NCBI GenBank assembly: GCA_964506685.1
Contig: CAZDMQ010000038.1
Span: 1-33,687 of the forward strand
Origin: UBA5336 sp964506685
GTDB lineage: Bacteria > Pseudomonadota > Alphaproteobacteria > Caulobacterales > Hyphomonadaceae
Reading direction: 5' to 3'
DNA length: 33,687 bases
Both the position numbers and the translations under genes were made by a program. Position 1 is the stretch's first letter; every line of letters starts with the position of its first letter. Under the pieces are notes generated by a model that was not told where the DNA came from, did not search any database, and saw nothing but the letters and a program-made list of their open reading frames with translations. Below, piece by piece: positions 1-7,819 of this stretch.

Positions 1-22
1 GCGGGCGCTTGGTCGTGCGCGT

Positions 23-1114
23 TCAGGCCGCTTCGGGTGGGAACAGGCGGGCAAACACGCCCTTGCTCGGCAGGACGGAGAGCACGGCGCGCCGCGCTGT
101 CGACCAACCGCCGCCGAGCAGCACGATCGCCCCGCCCAGCAGGAGAAGCGTGACGATGGTTGTCTGGATGGGGCTGGTCACTGTCGAGGCGACGAGCACC
201 TGCAGGGCGAGCCCATAGCTCAGCAGGCTCGATGCAATCAGGGCGCGGCGATTGAGGGCGAGGGAGATGACGGCGAAACCGGCAAGCGCGACCAGCAGGA
301 CGATGGCCTCGGCGTCGCTGCGCGGCGGCGCACCAAAGCCGGAGACAAGGCTGCGCAGGCCGAAAATGATCTGCGGCGCAGCGGCCAGATGCAACCAGAA
401 GGCATAGTCGGCCTTTCGGGTGGACCGCTTCGGATCGAACATGTCGAAACCGATCGCGGTGGCGAGGGTTGCCAGTCCGACGAGGATGGACAGCCCGCCG
501 CCGATCAGCAGGCCGATATCGCCGAACGTGCCGACGGCCGTATACACCATCAGGGCCAGGGCGATCGCGAGCATGAACAGGGCGAAGGGCAAGCGAAAGC
601 GGGCGAAATAGGCCAGCGCGGCCGCCGCCATCGCCGCAGCGCCCCACAGACCGATCTTGCCGAGCGCGCCCCAGACACCGAAGAGCGAGGCCGCGTCGGT
701 CGCCGCATCCCGCCCGGTCAGGGCCGCAGCCGACAGGCCGACGAATATGCAGAACATCAGGCAGAGCGCCATGCTCGGCAGCAGCAGCCTGCGGCGGGCC
801 GAGAAATACTCCGACAGGAGCCAAGTCAGGCCAGCCGCCGGCAGGAGCGTGACGAGAGCGGCCCGCACGGGTGCCGCTCCAGCGCCCGACGACAGGCCCG
901 TCAGCCCGGCGAAGAGAAGGACGCCGGCGACCAGCAGGACAAGTCCGACCGTGATGAAGATGTCGTTGAAATTGGCCAGGAAGCGCAGGGTTTCGGGATC
1001 GGCAGCGCTGGCCCCGCCGGCCCGCCGCTCGAGAAACCCCTCGAGCCGGGAGGCCTGTTCCCGGCTGATCACGCCTGCGTCGATGGCCGCCCGGAGGTCC
1101 GACCGGTCAAACAT
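23..1114 (-). CDS. Polytopic membrane protein, DUF2157-like
   Basis: This 363-residue protein has a short soluble N-terminus (about residues 1-45, beginning MFDRSDLRAAIDAGVISREQ) followed by roughly ten hydrophobic segments, so it is an inner-membrane protein. The N-terminal helix that reads like a small binding domain, followed by many membrane spans, resembles the DUF2157-type predicted membrane proteins; the family assignment is from memory and uncertain. No catalytic motif is visible. Its start overlaps the last 8 bases of hslV, so the two are probably co-transcribed. In many alphaproteobacteria hslU follows hslV directly; here this gene intervenes, and hslU, if linked, lies beyond the left edge. 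Function unknown. Confidence 0.75.
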   Translation of the reverse strand: MFDRSDLRAAIDAGVISREQASRLEGFLERRAGGASAADPETLRFLANFNDIFITVGLVLLVAGVLLFAGLTGLSSGAGAAPVRAALVTLLPAAGLTWLLSEYFSARRRLLLPSMALCLMFCIFVGLSAAALTGRDAATDAASLFGVWGALGKIGLWGAAAMAAAALAYFARFRLPFALFMLAIALALMVYTAVGTFGDIGLLIGGGLSILVGLATLATAIGFDMFDPKRSTRKADYAFWLHLAAAPQIIFGLRSLVSGFGAPPRSDAEAIVLLVALAGFAVISLALNRRALIASSLLSYGLALQVLVASTVTSPIQTTIVTLLLLGGAIVLLGGGWSTARRAVLSVLPSKGVFARLFPPEAA

Positions 1115-1676
1115 CGAGCCGCTCGACGGTCAGGCTGTCATTGGTGTAGACGCAGATCTCGGCGGCAATCGCCATGGCCTTTCGCGCCAGGATCTCGGCA
1201 TCGTCTTCGTAATCATAGAGGGCGCGCGCGGCCGCGAGCGCGAAATTTCCGCCCGAACCGATGGCGACAACATTGTGCTCCGGTTCAAGGACATCGCCCA
1301 TGCCCGTAATGACAAGGGTCACGCTGGCATCGGCGACGATCAGCATGGCCTCCAGCTTCTGGAGATACTTCTCGGTGCGCCAGTCCTTGGCGAGATCGAC
1401 GGCGGCTCGCTGGAGCTGGCCCGGGAAGCGTTCGAGTTTCTCCTCGAGCCGCTCGAACAGGGTGAAGGCGTCGGCGGTCGCCCCGGCAAACCCGGCGAGC
1501 ACCGAACCGCCGCCAATCCGGCGCACCTTGCGTGCGTTTCCCTTCATCACCGTCTGCCCCATGGAGACTTGTCCGTCACCAATGAGGACAATGCTGCCGG
1601 GCTTGCGCACGGCCAGAATGGTCGTGCCATGCCACGTCGGGCCGGGGTGTGGAGCGTTTTGTGTCACCGGCCTCAT
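1107..1676 (-). CDS. hslV: ATP-dependent protease subunit HslV
   Basis: HslV is the threonine-protease core of the cytoplasmic HslUV (ClpQY) proteasome-like complex, which degrades unfolded proteins delivered by the HslU ATPase. The 189-residue product carries WHGTTILAVRK, where Thr18 would become the N-terminal nucleophile after removal of a 17-residue leader. GDGQVS, GNARKVRR and AIGSGGNFALAAARAL are family-typical. The leader is somewhat longer than the common one. The gene lies 31 bp downstream of the EAL-domain gene on the same strand and overlaps the membrane protein gene by 8 bp. HslU itself is not in the window. Confidence 0.95.
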   Translation of the reverse strand: MRPVTQNAPHPGPTWHGTTILAVRKPGSIVLIGDGQVSMGQTVMKGNARKVRRIGGGSVLAGFAGATADAFTLFERLEEKLERFPGQLQRAAVDLAKDWRTEKYLQKLEAMLIVADASVTLVITGMGDVLEPEHNVVAIGSGGNFALAAARALYDYEDDAEILARKAMAIAAEICVYTNDSLTVERLDV

Positions 1677-1707
1677 TTGGCCAATCGGGCACTGCGGCGC
1701 AAGGCCT

Positions 1708-3735
1708 TCAGGCGCTCTTGCGCAGCAAGTCCTTCACCGTGCCGGGTGACCACGACTGGAGCAGTTCGAGGAACCGTCCTGCGGGCACCGGTCCCGAGAA
1801 GAAGAAACCCTGGGCATGGGTACAGCCGCGCTGGCGCAGGAAGGCCAGTTGTTCAGGCGTTTCGATACCTTCGGCCACGGTGACGTGGTGGAGCGCGTGC
1901 GCCATGGCCAGGATCATGTCGATCACCGCCGGTGCCGAGGGATCGGTGCCAAGCCGGCTGACGAAGCTCCGGTCGATCTTGAAGACATCGAAATTGAGCC
2001 GCGTGATGATGGCCAGATTGGCGTGGCCGGTGCCGAAGTCGTCGATTGCCAGCCGGACGCCCATGCGGCGGAGCGGCTTCAGCACGGCCTCGACATGGGC
2101 CGGGTCACGCACGGCCATGGATTCGGTGATTTCAAGTTCCAGCAGGGAGGGCGGCAGGCCCGAGTCCGCCATGGCGTTCAGGACGCGGTCGCAGAAGGTC
2201 GGATCGTCGAGCTGGGCTGCGGACACGTTCACGGCGACCGGAATGTTCCAGCCCTTACCGACCCATTCAGCAGCTGCGGCGCAGGATTGGCGCAGGATGG
2301 ACTCACCGATCTCCGCAATCAGGCCCGACTCTTCAGCCACGGGAATGAACTCCGCTGGCGGGATCACCGTCCCGTCCGACGCGGTCCAGCGCGCCAGCGC
2401 CTCGCATCCGCTGATCGAGCCGGTCGCGATATCAATCTTCGGCTGGAAGGCGGGCCAGAAGGCCGCATCGTCGACCGCCTGTCGGATGTCGGCCTCGAGC
2501 AGCAGGCGCCGTTCCGTCACCCGGTCAAGCCGCTCCTGATAGAAGACGAAGCCTTCCTTGCCCTGCGCACGCAGGCTTTTCAGCGCGACACTGGCGCGGC
2601 GCAGGAGATGACCGGCCCGGTCGCCGTCCTCGGGCGCGATGGCGATGCCGCCGGACAGGCCGAGCATGACCCTGCGACCCTCGATAAGGAACGGGGTGAC
2701 GAAGGCGCGGCGGAGATTGCGCGCCACCTGGCCTGCCAGGTCGCGGCCGGTCCCCGGCGGCAACAGCAGGGCGAACTCGTCGGCCTGGAGATGCGCCAGC
2801 AGGCAATGGTTCCGGTTCAGAAGTCCGCGATCCTCGAGGCCGGCCAGCTCATCATCGATCCGGTCGCGCGCCAGCACGGCCAGGGAGAACGAGGTCTCCG
2901 TCCCGAGGAGCTCGCTCACCTTCTGGAAATGATCCAGGTCGAGGCTGAGAACACATAGCGGGTTTTCGAAGTCCGCGCTTGCCAGCTGGTCGTTCAACGT
3001 TTCGCAGAAAGCACGGAGATTGGGGAGGCCGGATTCGGGGTTTTCGAACGCCGCCCGGCGCAGGCGCGATTCCAGACGCCGGGCTTCGCGGACCTTGCGC
3101 TCGACAAGCAGGCGCAACCGCGTGATCTCCGAAAATGTGAAGACCGGCCCGGCAGTGTCCGGATCCTTCTCGCTGCGGCTGAAAGCCCGTTCGATGGTCG
3201 CGAGGCCGGCGAGCACGAAACGGGTGTAGAGATGCGCCGTGAGATAGGCGGCCGTGAGCGCCAGGCCAATCAGGCCGATAAGGATTTCCAGGGGCAGTGC
3301 CAGACTGAAAGGGTGCAGGCGGTGGGTCACGAGGCGACCTGCCACACCGCCCTCGACCGGCACGGGAGCCGATGCGGTATCGGTGCGCGCGAGCAGTCCC
3401 GGATCGCCGCCGACAAGCGTTCCGCGCGCATCCAGCAGGGCATAGCGTCCCTCGGTTGCAGCTTCCAGCGCGCGGACAAGATCGGCCCGGCCGTCTTGTG
3501 CGAGAAATACGCCGGAAAGGTGCGCCAGGTCGTCCGTCTGCGCCTGCGAGATTCGCTCGGCCCGGACCTGCTGCGAGAAGATCGAGGCGCCGAGGAACAG
3601 GAGCACGAGAACGGCACAGACCACCGTGGCAACCATCGGCTGGGTCACGCCGAGGCTGATCCGCTGCAGGCGGGCGCGCTGGGATCGATTTTCGGACACC
3701 TGACGCTGCCGCCCCGCTGTGTGTTGATGAATCAC
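1708..3735 (-). CDS. Membrane-bound EAL phosphodiesterase with degenerate GGDEF domain
   Basis: The 675-residue protein has two membrane segments (about 34-54 and 143-166) bracketing a short extracytoplasmic sensor region, then a GGDEF domain (about 230-400) and an EAL domain (about 420-665). The GGDEF signature is changed to QADEF (317-321), so cyclic-di-GMP synthesis is unlikely. The EAL domain keeps the residues expected for hydrolysis: EAL 445-447, Asn503, ELEITES with Glu535, Asp565-Asp566, Lys586, Glu622 and Gln642. It is therefore probably a c-di-GMP phosphodiesterase, possibly with a GTP-sensing GGDEF remnant. The start given is GTG in an AT-rich stretch with no clear ribosome site; a GTG at 3699 with a GGGGCGG upstream is an alternative. 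It precedes hslV by 31 bp. Confidence 0.9.
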   Translation of the reverse strand: MIHQHTAGRQRQVSENRSQRARLQRISLGVTQPMVATVVCAVLVLLFLGASIFSQQVRAERISQAQTDDLAHLSGVFLAQDGRADLVRALEAATEGRYALLDARGTLVGGDPGLLARTDTASAPVPVEGGVAGRLVTHRLHPFSLALPLEILIGLIGLALTAAYLTAHLYTRFVLAGLATIERAFSRSEKDPDTAGPVFTFSEITRLRLLVERKVREARRLESRLRRAAFENPESGLPNLRAFCETLNDQLASADFENPLCVLSLDLDHFQKVSELLGTETSFSLAVLARDRIDDELAGLEDRGLLNRNHCLLAHLQADEFALLLPPGTGRDLAGQVARNLRRAFVTPFLIEGRRVMLGLSGGIAIAPEDGDRAGHLLRRASVALKSLRAQGKEGFVFYQERLDRVTERRLLLEADIRQAVDDAAFWPAFQPKIDIATGSISGCEALARWTASDGTVIPPAEFIPVAEESGLIAEIGESILRQSCAAAAEWVGKGWNIPVAVNVSAAQLDDPTFCDRVLNAMADSGLPPSLLELEITESMAVRDPAHVEAVLKPLRRMGVRLAIDDFGTGHANLAIITRLNFDVFKIDRSFVSRLGTDPSAPAVIDMILAMAHALHHVTVAEGIETPEQLAFLRQRGCTHAQGFFFSGPVPAGRFLELLQSWSPGTVKDLLRKSA

Positions 3736-3756
3736 ATATTCACTACTGCGGAATAT
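3736..3756. repeat. Inverted repeat upstream of hisB and the EAL gene
   Basis: ATATTC at 3736-3741 and GAATAT at 3751-3756 form a perfect 6-bp inverted repeat with a 9-base spacer. It sits in the only notably AT-rich part of the divergent promoter region between the EAL gene and hisB. It could be an operator or simply overlap the promoters; no regulator is identified. Confidence 0.35.
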
Positions 3757-3819
3757 TTAGAATAGCGTGAAGACGGCAGACGGCTTTTCAATCGCGTCGC
3801 GACCCACTAACTGGTGGGC

Positions 3820-4428
3820 ATGCCAGAGCTTTCGCCATCAGACCGAACTGCAGATGTCAGCCGCGAGACCCGCGAGACGTCAATCCGGGTCACCATCAAC
3901 CTCGACGGCACCGGCCAATCCGATGTGTCCACAGGGATCGGCTTCTTCGACCACATGCTTGACGCGCTGGCCAGGCATGGTGCGCTGGATCTCGGGGTGA
4001 AGGCGGAAGGAGACCTGCATATCGACATGCATCACACGGTCGAAGACACAGGTATCGTGATCGGCCAGGCGATCCGGCAGGCGCTGGGCGATTTCGGCGG
4101 TATCACGCGGTTTGGCCACGCCTATGTACCCATGGATGAGACCCTCAGCCGGGCCGCGATCGACCTCTGCAAGCGGCCCTATCTCGTCTGGAAGGTCAGC
4201 TTCACCCGCGACAAGATCGGCACCATGGATACCGAACTCTTCAAGGAGTTCTTCCACGCTCTCGCCGGTAATACCGGCATGTGCTTGCACGTGGAAAACC
4301 TCTATGGCGAAAACCAGCACCATATCATCGAGAGCTGTTTCAAGGCGACCGCGCGGGCGCTGCGCCAGGCCGTATTGGTCGATCCGGTGCTGAACGGGCA
4401 GGTGGCGAGCACGAAGGGTCTGCTGTAG
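3820..4428 (+). CDS. hisB: Imidazoleglycerol-phosphate dehydratase
   Basis: HisB converts imidazoleglycerol phosphate to imidazole-acetol phosphate in histidine biosynthesis, using two bound Mn(II) ions in the cytoplasm. The 202-residue protein has the family signatures FFDHML, DMHHTVEDTGI and GENQHHIIESCFKA, which contain the metal-binding His and Glu residues. The ATG at 3820 is chosen; a GTG two codons upstream (3814) is possible, and neither has a convincing ribosome site. In many alphaproteobacteria hisB is followed by hisH, hisA and hisF. Here the next genes are a convergent metal-resistance module, so the his cluster is split. Confidence 0.95.
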   Translation: MPELSPSDRTADVSRETRETSIRVTINLDGTGQSDVSTGIGFFDHMLDALARHGALDLGVKAEGDLHIDMHHTVEDTGIVIGQAIRQALGDFGGITRFGHAYVPMDETLSRAAIDLCKRPYLVWKVSFTRDKIGTMDTELFKEFFHALAGNTGMCLHVENLYGENQHHIIESCFKATARALRQAVLVDPVLNGQVASTKGLL

Positions 4429-4472
4429 CACCCGGCAGGCGTAAGGCCCGTCAGAGCTGTGGGGCAAGCGGC

Positions 4473-4688
4473 TTATCCGCAGCACCCGTCGCCGAGCTGG
4501 AGCGGCGGACATTTCACATCACCGTAGGAGCAGAAGACGCAACAATCGCCGGGCTTCGGATTGAGCAGCACGCCACACTTCGGGCAATCGTAGAAGTACT
4601 GGCAGGCGTTCGTCGGCATCTCCTCCCGCGTCTGCTTACTGCAGTCGGGACAGGTCAGCGTCGAGTGCGTGACGAATTTTTCGTTCAT
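4473..4688 (-). CDS. GDCCVxC-domain small cysteine-rich protein
   Basis: This 71-residue protein contains 11 cysteines: two CxxC pairs (13/16 and 35/38) that look like a zinc ribbon, then GDCCVFC (Cys49, 50, 53), Cys60 and a terminal CCG. The GDCCVFCSYG signature defines a small family known as GDCCVxC (seleno)proteins, in which some members carry selenocysteine; here all positions are cysteine. Its start overlaps the merT-like stop as ATGA (4688-4685), so the two are translationally coupled. The biochemical role is not established; linkage to a mercury transporter suggests thiol-based metal binding or handing-on. A start at 4703 would add five residues and is less likely. Confidence 0.85.
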   Translation of the reverse strand: MNEKFVTHSTLTCPDCSKQTREEMPTNACQYFYDCPKCGVLLNPKPGDCCVFCSYGDVKCPPLQLGDGCCG

Positions 4689-5050
4689 GATTGATGTATC
4701 CATTGCAGCAGTTCGCGCTCATGTTGGGGCAGGATCCAGGCTGCCGCGAGAAAAATGAACCCGACCCCAAGCGCGATCCAGAATCCCCGGCACGGCCGCC
4801 GTCCGCTGCGCCTCGCGACGACCACACCCGCCACGAGCAGAAGGACCGTCAGCAGCATCAGTGCTTCGCGGGCGTGTGCAAGGATGGCGAGATTGGCAAC
4901 AAGGGCACTGGAGATCCCAAGATTCACGAGAATGATCAGCAGGACGCAGCAGGATGCGCCGAGCATGGCGAAGGCGCCTGACAGGACACCGCCTGCGGCC
5001 AGCCATCCGCGTCCGGTCGATGCGTCCGAAGTTTGATTTTCATCTGTCAT
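4685..5050 (-). CDS. merT: MerT-like mercuric ion transport protein
   Basis: This 121-residue inner-membrane protein has three or four hydrophobic segments. The first carries the vicinal cysteine pair ASCCVLL (about residues 33-35) that in MerT-family proteins accepts Hg(II) from the periplasm. The second cysteine pair of classical MerT, in the cytoplasmic loop, is not present; only one further cysteine (RRPCRG) is seen. The gene is divergent from merR with a 47-bp gap and coupled to the GDCCVxC gene downstream. No MerP or MerA is nearby, so the imported metal would have to be handled by another protein. Confidence 0.8.
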   Translation of the reverse strand: MTDENQTSDASTGRGWLAAGGVLSGAFAMLGASCCVLLIILVNLGISSALVANLAILAHAREALMLLTVLLLVAGVVVARRSGRRPCRGFWIALGVGFIFLAAAWILPQHERELLQWIHQS

Positions 5051-5052
5051 GT

Positions 5053-5072
5053 CTCCGGGCTAGCATCTGGAG
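5053..5072. promoter_or_regulatory. Candidate MerR operator in merT/merR divergent promoter
   Basis: The 47-bp gap between merT and merR contains CTCC (5053-5056) and GGAG (5069-5072), an interrupted dyad with a 12-base spacer. MerR-family regulators bind such dyads inside a promoter with an unusually long spacer. I could not place convincing -35 and -10 boxes, so this is a positional inference. Confidence 0.35.
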
Positions 5073-5097
5073 TCACTATAGGAGCAAGCGCGTTTTC

Positions 5098-5520
5098 ATG
5101 ACGGAGTTTTCCATTGGCTGGCTGAGCCGCCAAACAAGTGTCAAGATCGAGACGATCCGCTTCTACGAGAAGATCGGGCTCATGCCCGAACCGCCAAGAA
5201 CGGAGGGTGGCCGGAGACTTTATGACGAGGTCGGCGTGACGCGGCTCTCCTTCATCCGTCGGGCACGCGAGCTGGGGTTTTCAATCGATGATATTCGCGG
5301 ATTTCTCGGACTGAACGACGACCGGCCGACCTGTGCCGAAGTGTACGACACGGCATCGCGCCATCGCGCGGACATCCGGGAGAAAATCGCCGACCTCAAG
5401 CGCCTCGAGCGCCGCCTGTCGAAGATATTGAGTTCCTGCTCACAAGACGAAACGCCCGACTGCGCCCTGCTCGACGCCCTTCTGGGGGCGCGACCCACGA
5501 CCGCAACCGGACGTCGGTAG
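5098..5520 (+). CDS. merR: MerR-family mercury-type transcriptional regulator
   Basis: This 140-residue regulator has the N-terminal MerR winged-helix region (FSIGWLSRQTSVKIETIRFYEKIGL), a long dimerisation helix (about 80-112) and a C-terminal metal-binding loop. Cysteines at 79, 114 and 122 match the three-cysteine Hg(II) site of MerR proteins, with spacings of 35 and 8 (classical MerR has 35 and 9). It probably controls the divergent merT-GDCCVxC pair. The ATG at 5098 is chosen because the conserved domain begins there; AGGAG at 5080-5084 is rather far (13 bases) upstream. The gene ends 24 bp from the convergent EamA transporter. Confidence 0.88.
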   Translation: MTEFSIGWLSRQTSVKIETIRFYEKIGLMPEPPRTEGGRRLYDEVGVTRLSFIRRARELGFSIDDIRGFLGLNDDRPTCAEVYDTASRHRADIREKIADLKRLERRLSKILSSCSQDETPDCALLDALLGARPTTATGRR

Positions 5521-5544
5521 GAACGACGATAGTGCGGTCCCGGC

Positions 5545-6513
5545 TCAGATCGTTGGCCGCCGCCGCGATTCGCGGAAGGTGATATAGAGGGTTGCGCTGA
5601 CGATGACGGCGGCACCGATCCAGACGAACTGGCCCGGCAGGATCCGGAACAGGAGGAAGTCGGCTGCCGCCGCCATGGGCAGACGCAGATAGTCCATGGG
5701 CGACAGGAAGGACGCGTCCCCGATCGACATCGCCCGGACGTAGCAATACTGCGCGCCGAGCCCCGATACTGCCATGGCGAGGAGGAGCAACATTTGCATC
5801 GCGTTCGGTGTCGTCCAGTACCAGATCGCAAGGGGCAGCAGCAGGGTCGTCGACAGGAGGTTCGCCCAGGCGAGCAGCTGTCCAGGCGTGTGGCCACTCG
5901 ATAGCGACTTCACCAGCACGATCGCACCGGCAAAGGCAAAGGCACTGCCAAGCGCGAGGGCACTGCCGAGGTCGACGACGAGACCGCCCTCTTTCGGGGC
6001 GTCGAGCCAGAACAGGATCTCATAGGGCACAACCATCACCAGAACGCCGAGGAACCCCACCGCGACCGCACCCCAGCGCCGCGGCCCGACCACCTCGCCC
6101 AACAGGAAGGCCGCCAGCAGCGTGACAAAAAGCGAGCGCGAGAAGGAGATCGCATTGAACTGCGAGACAGGCAGCTCGAAGAAGTCGGAAATCGCGAGCA
6201 GACTCAGGATGAATCCCACGGTGCCGAACAGGCTGCGCAGTAGGATCAGGCCGAGCCGGTCGGTCCGGAAGAAGCCGGGACCCTTGCGGACCAGCAGCGG
6301 CGCCATGATCAGCAGGCCGATGGATGCGCGGAAGAAGGCAATCACCATGGGGTGGATGTCGGCCGAGATCAGCTTGGCGAGGACGACATAGGCCGTGAAG
6401 CCCATGCCTGACACGACCATCCAGAGTGCACCTTTCAGATTGGCCGCCAAGGCGTTAGACTCCGCCTGCTCACGTGTCAGCTCGGGCAACGGCCCAACGG
6501 GACTTTCAGCCAT
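5545..6513 (-). CDS. EamA/DMT-family transporter
   Basis: This roughly 322-residue protein has about ten membrane helices in two repeated halves, as in the EamA (drug/metabolite transporter) superfamily. FFRASIGLLIM in the first half and the C-terminal RLPMAAAADFLLF segment are family-like. These proteins usually export amino acids or other small metabolites; the substrate cannot be inferred. The start at 6513 faces the start of the divergent small gene, and the two ATGs overlap in the tetramer CATG at 6511-6514. An in-frame ATG at 6546 would put 11 more residues over the neighbouring gene. Confidence 0.85.
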   Translation of the reverse strand: MAESPVGPLPELTREQAESNALAANLKGALWMVVSGMGFTAYVVLAKLISADIHPMVIAFFRASIGLLIMAPLLVRKGPGFFRTDRLGLILLRSLFGTVGFILSLLAISDFFELPVSQFNAISFSRSLFVTLLAAFLLGEVVGPRRWGAVAVGFLGVLVMVVPYEILFWLDAPKEGGLVVDLGSALALGSAFAFAGAIVLVKSLSSGHTPGQLLAWANLLSTTLLLPLAIWYWTTPNAMQMLLLLAMAVSGLGAQYCYVRAMSIGDASFLSPMDYLRLPMAAAADFLLFRILPGQFVWIGAAVIVSATLYITFRESRRRPTI

Positions 6514-6853
6514 GGACCCTTTTACTCCCGATGATCTTGCAGCCATCGACCGGCTCTGGCGCAGCCTGCCGCAGGATCATGTCTGGACCGGGTGGGCCGC
6601 AGCCGGCGAGGCGCCCACGGAGGTCTGGATCATCCGCACCCGCGCCAACTGGCGCCGGTTTCCCCTGCGCAAGCACGCCGGCGGATTTGCCCTGCACGAT
6701 GAAACCGGCGACATCATCGCAATGGACACGGCGTTGGCCGGCCTGCTCGCGCGGGTCGAGGCCCTGCCGGCCCTTGGGACGCTGGCTGTGGACGCGCAGG
6801 CTCGGGACGGTCAGGCTGCGGCAGCGGACGGCGGTCAACTCCCGTCCGGCTGA
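6512..6853 (+). CDS. Hypothetical small protein, 113 residues
   Basis: The frame encodes a soluble protein beginning MDPFTPDDLAAIDRLW, with an acidic N-terminus and a C-terminal tail rich in Ala, Gly and Asp. I recognise no domain. It is divergent from the EamA transporter with overlapping start codons and converges on the SDR gene with a 19-bp tail overlap. The ribosome site is weak (CGGGA about 8-12 bases upstream). It is likely real because it fills the gap and reads as a normal protein (DRLWRSLPQDHVWTGW, EVWIIRTRANWRRFPL). Confidence 0.6.
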   Translation: MDPFTPDDLAAIDRLWRSLPQDHVWTGWAAAGEAPTEVWIIRTRANWRRFPLRKHAGGFALHDETGDIIAMDTALAGLLARVEALPALGTLAVDAQARDGQAAAADGGQLPSG

Positions 6854-7728
6854 GCCGGCCCCGTGGCGGCGGCCATCTGCTCGGCCTGCTCCGGCGTGAT
6901 GCCGAGGGCCTCGAGAATGGGCCCTGCATCCGCATCCCGCCAGCTATGGGTCGGGCCGACCGTGATCCCGCCATCGACCACGAATTCACCGCCGGTGATG
7001 AAGCTGGCAGCATCGGACGCCAGGAACGCGGCCATCTCCGCAATGTCGCGGGCCTGTCCGGTACGCCCGACCGGCTGCATGCGCGCGCCGTTCTGGGCGA
7101 CGAGGGCGGCCATCTGGTCGGCTTGCTCGCGCGGCAGGCCGAGCGATGCGCCGAAGATCGAGGTGGCGATGAAGCCTGGCAGGATCGCGTTCACGCGGAT
7201 GCCATACCGGGCCAGCTCGGCTGCGGCCAGTTTGGAATAGTGCGCCACCCCTTTCTTGCAGACCGAATAGGTGATCGGCGCGTAGCCGGCCTCGATGGCA
7301 CTGATCGAAGAGGTGTTGATGACGCTGCCGCCACCGCGCGCCCTGAAGTGCGGAAGCGCGAGGTGTGTGCCCTCGAACACGGCCTTCAGCAGCACCGCGA
7401 CGGTGGCGTCGAAGCCGGCGCTGTCGAACGCCTCCACACCTCCGGGCGTTCCGCCGTGGCCGGCATTGTTGAACAGGATGTCGAGCCCGCCAAAGGCATC
7501 GACGCAGGTCTGCAGCGCCCGGTCGAGATCCTCGCGCACGGTCACGTCACAGCGAACAAAACGAACGGTGCCGGCACCGAACCGGGTCTCGAGGGCTTCG
7601 CCTTTCTCGACCTGCAGATCGGCGGCAACCACACGTGCGCCGCTCTCGACAAAGGTCTCGACGCTGGCGAGGCCAATACCGCTGGCTGCCCCGGTGATGA
7701 CCGCCGTTTTTCCGTTCAGATCCGCCAT
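6835..7728 (-). CDS. Short-chain dehydrogenase/reductase (SDR)
   Basis: This 297-residue NAD(P)-dependent oxidoreductase shows the classical SDR pattern: glycine-rich TGAASGIG near residues 10-17, NNAG around residue 85, the catalytic serine in INTSSISAIEAGY, and YSVCKK carrying the Tyr-x3-Lys pair. The C-terminus has ASFITGGEFVVDGG, also typical. An extra tail of about 40 residues (WRDADAGPILEALGITPEQAEQ) extends beyond the usual 250-residue fold. The ATG at 7728 is chosen over 7761 because AGGGG lies about 8 bases upstream and the Rossmann strand begins directly after it. The substrate is unknown. Confidence 0.9.
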   Translation of the reverse strand: MADLNGKTAVITGAASGIGLASVETFVESGARVVAADLQVEKGEALETRFGAGTVRFVRCDVTVREDLDRALQTCVDAFGGLDILFNNAGHGGTPGGVEAFDSAGFDATVAVLLKAVFEGTHLALPHFRARGGGSVINTSSISAIEAGYAPITYSVCKKGVAHYSKLAAAELARYGIRVNAILPGFIATSIFGASLGLPREQADQMAALVAQNGARMQPVGRTGQARDIAEMAAFLASDAASFITGGEFVVDGGITVGPTHSWRDADAGPILEALGITPEQAEQMAAATGPAQPDGS

Positions 7729-7819
7729 GCTGGCCGCCCCTGTTCTCGAATTTCGGACCATTAGGCGGGCCTCACGGCTCGGTCGTCAAGCGGCGGGGGA
7801 GCCATGTTCCGGGGTGCCG

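Noticed and set aside
389..1309. Long plus-strand frame opposite the membrane protein and hslV
   Set aside because: It is an antisense shadow in GC-rich DNA; the minus-strand genes have clear family signatures.
3850..3875. VSRET peptide at the N-terminus of HisB, as encoded by parS elsewhere
   Set aside because: The underlying bases match parS at only about half of positions, so it is not a ParB site.
4286..4302. CACGTG core inside hisB resembling parS
   Set aside because: Only about 11 of 16 bases match and the arms are not palindromic.
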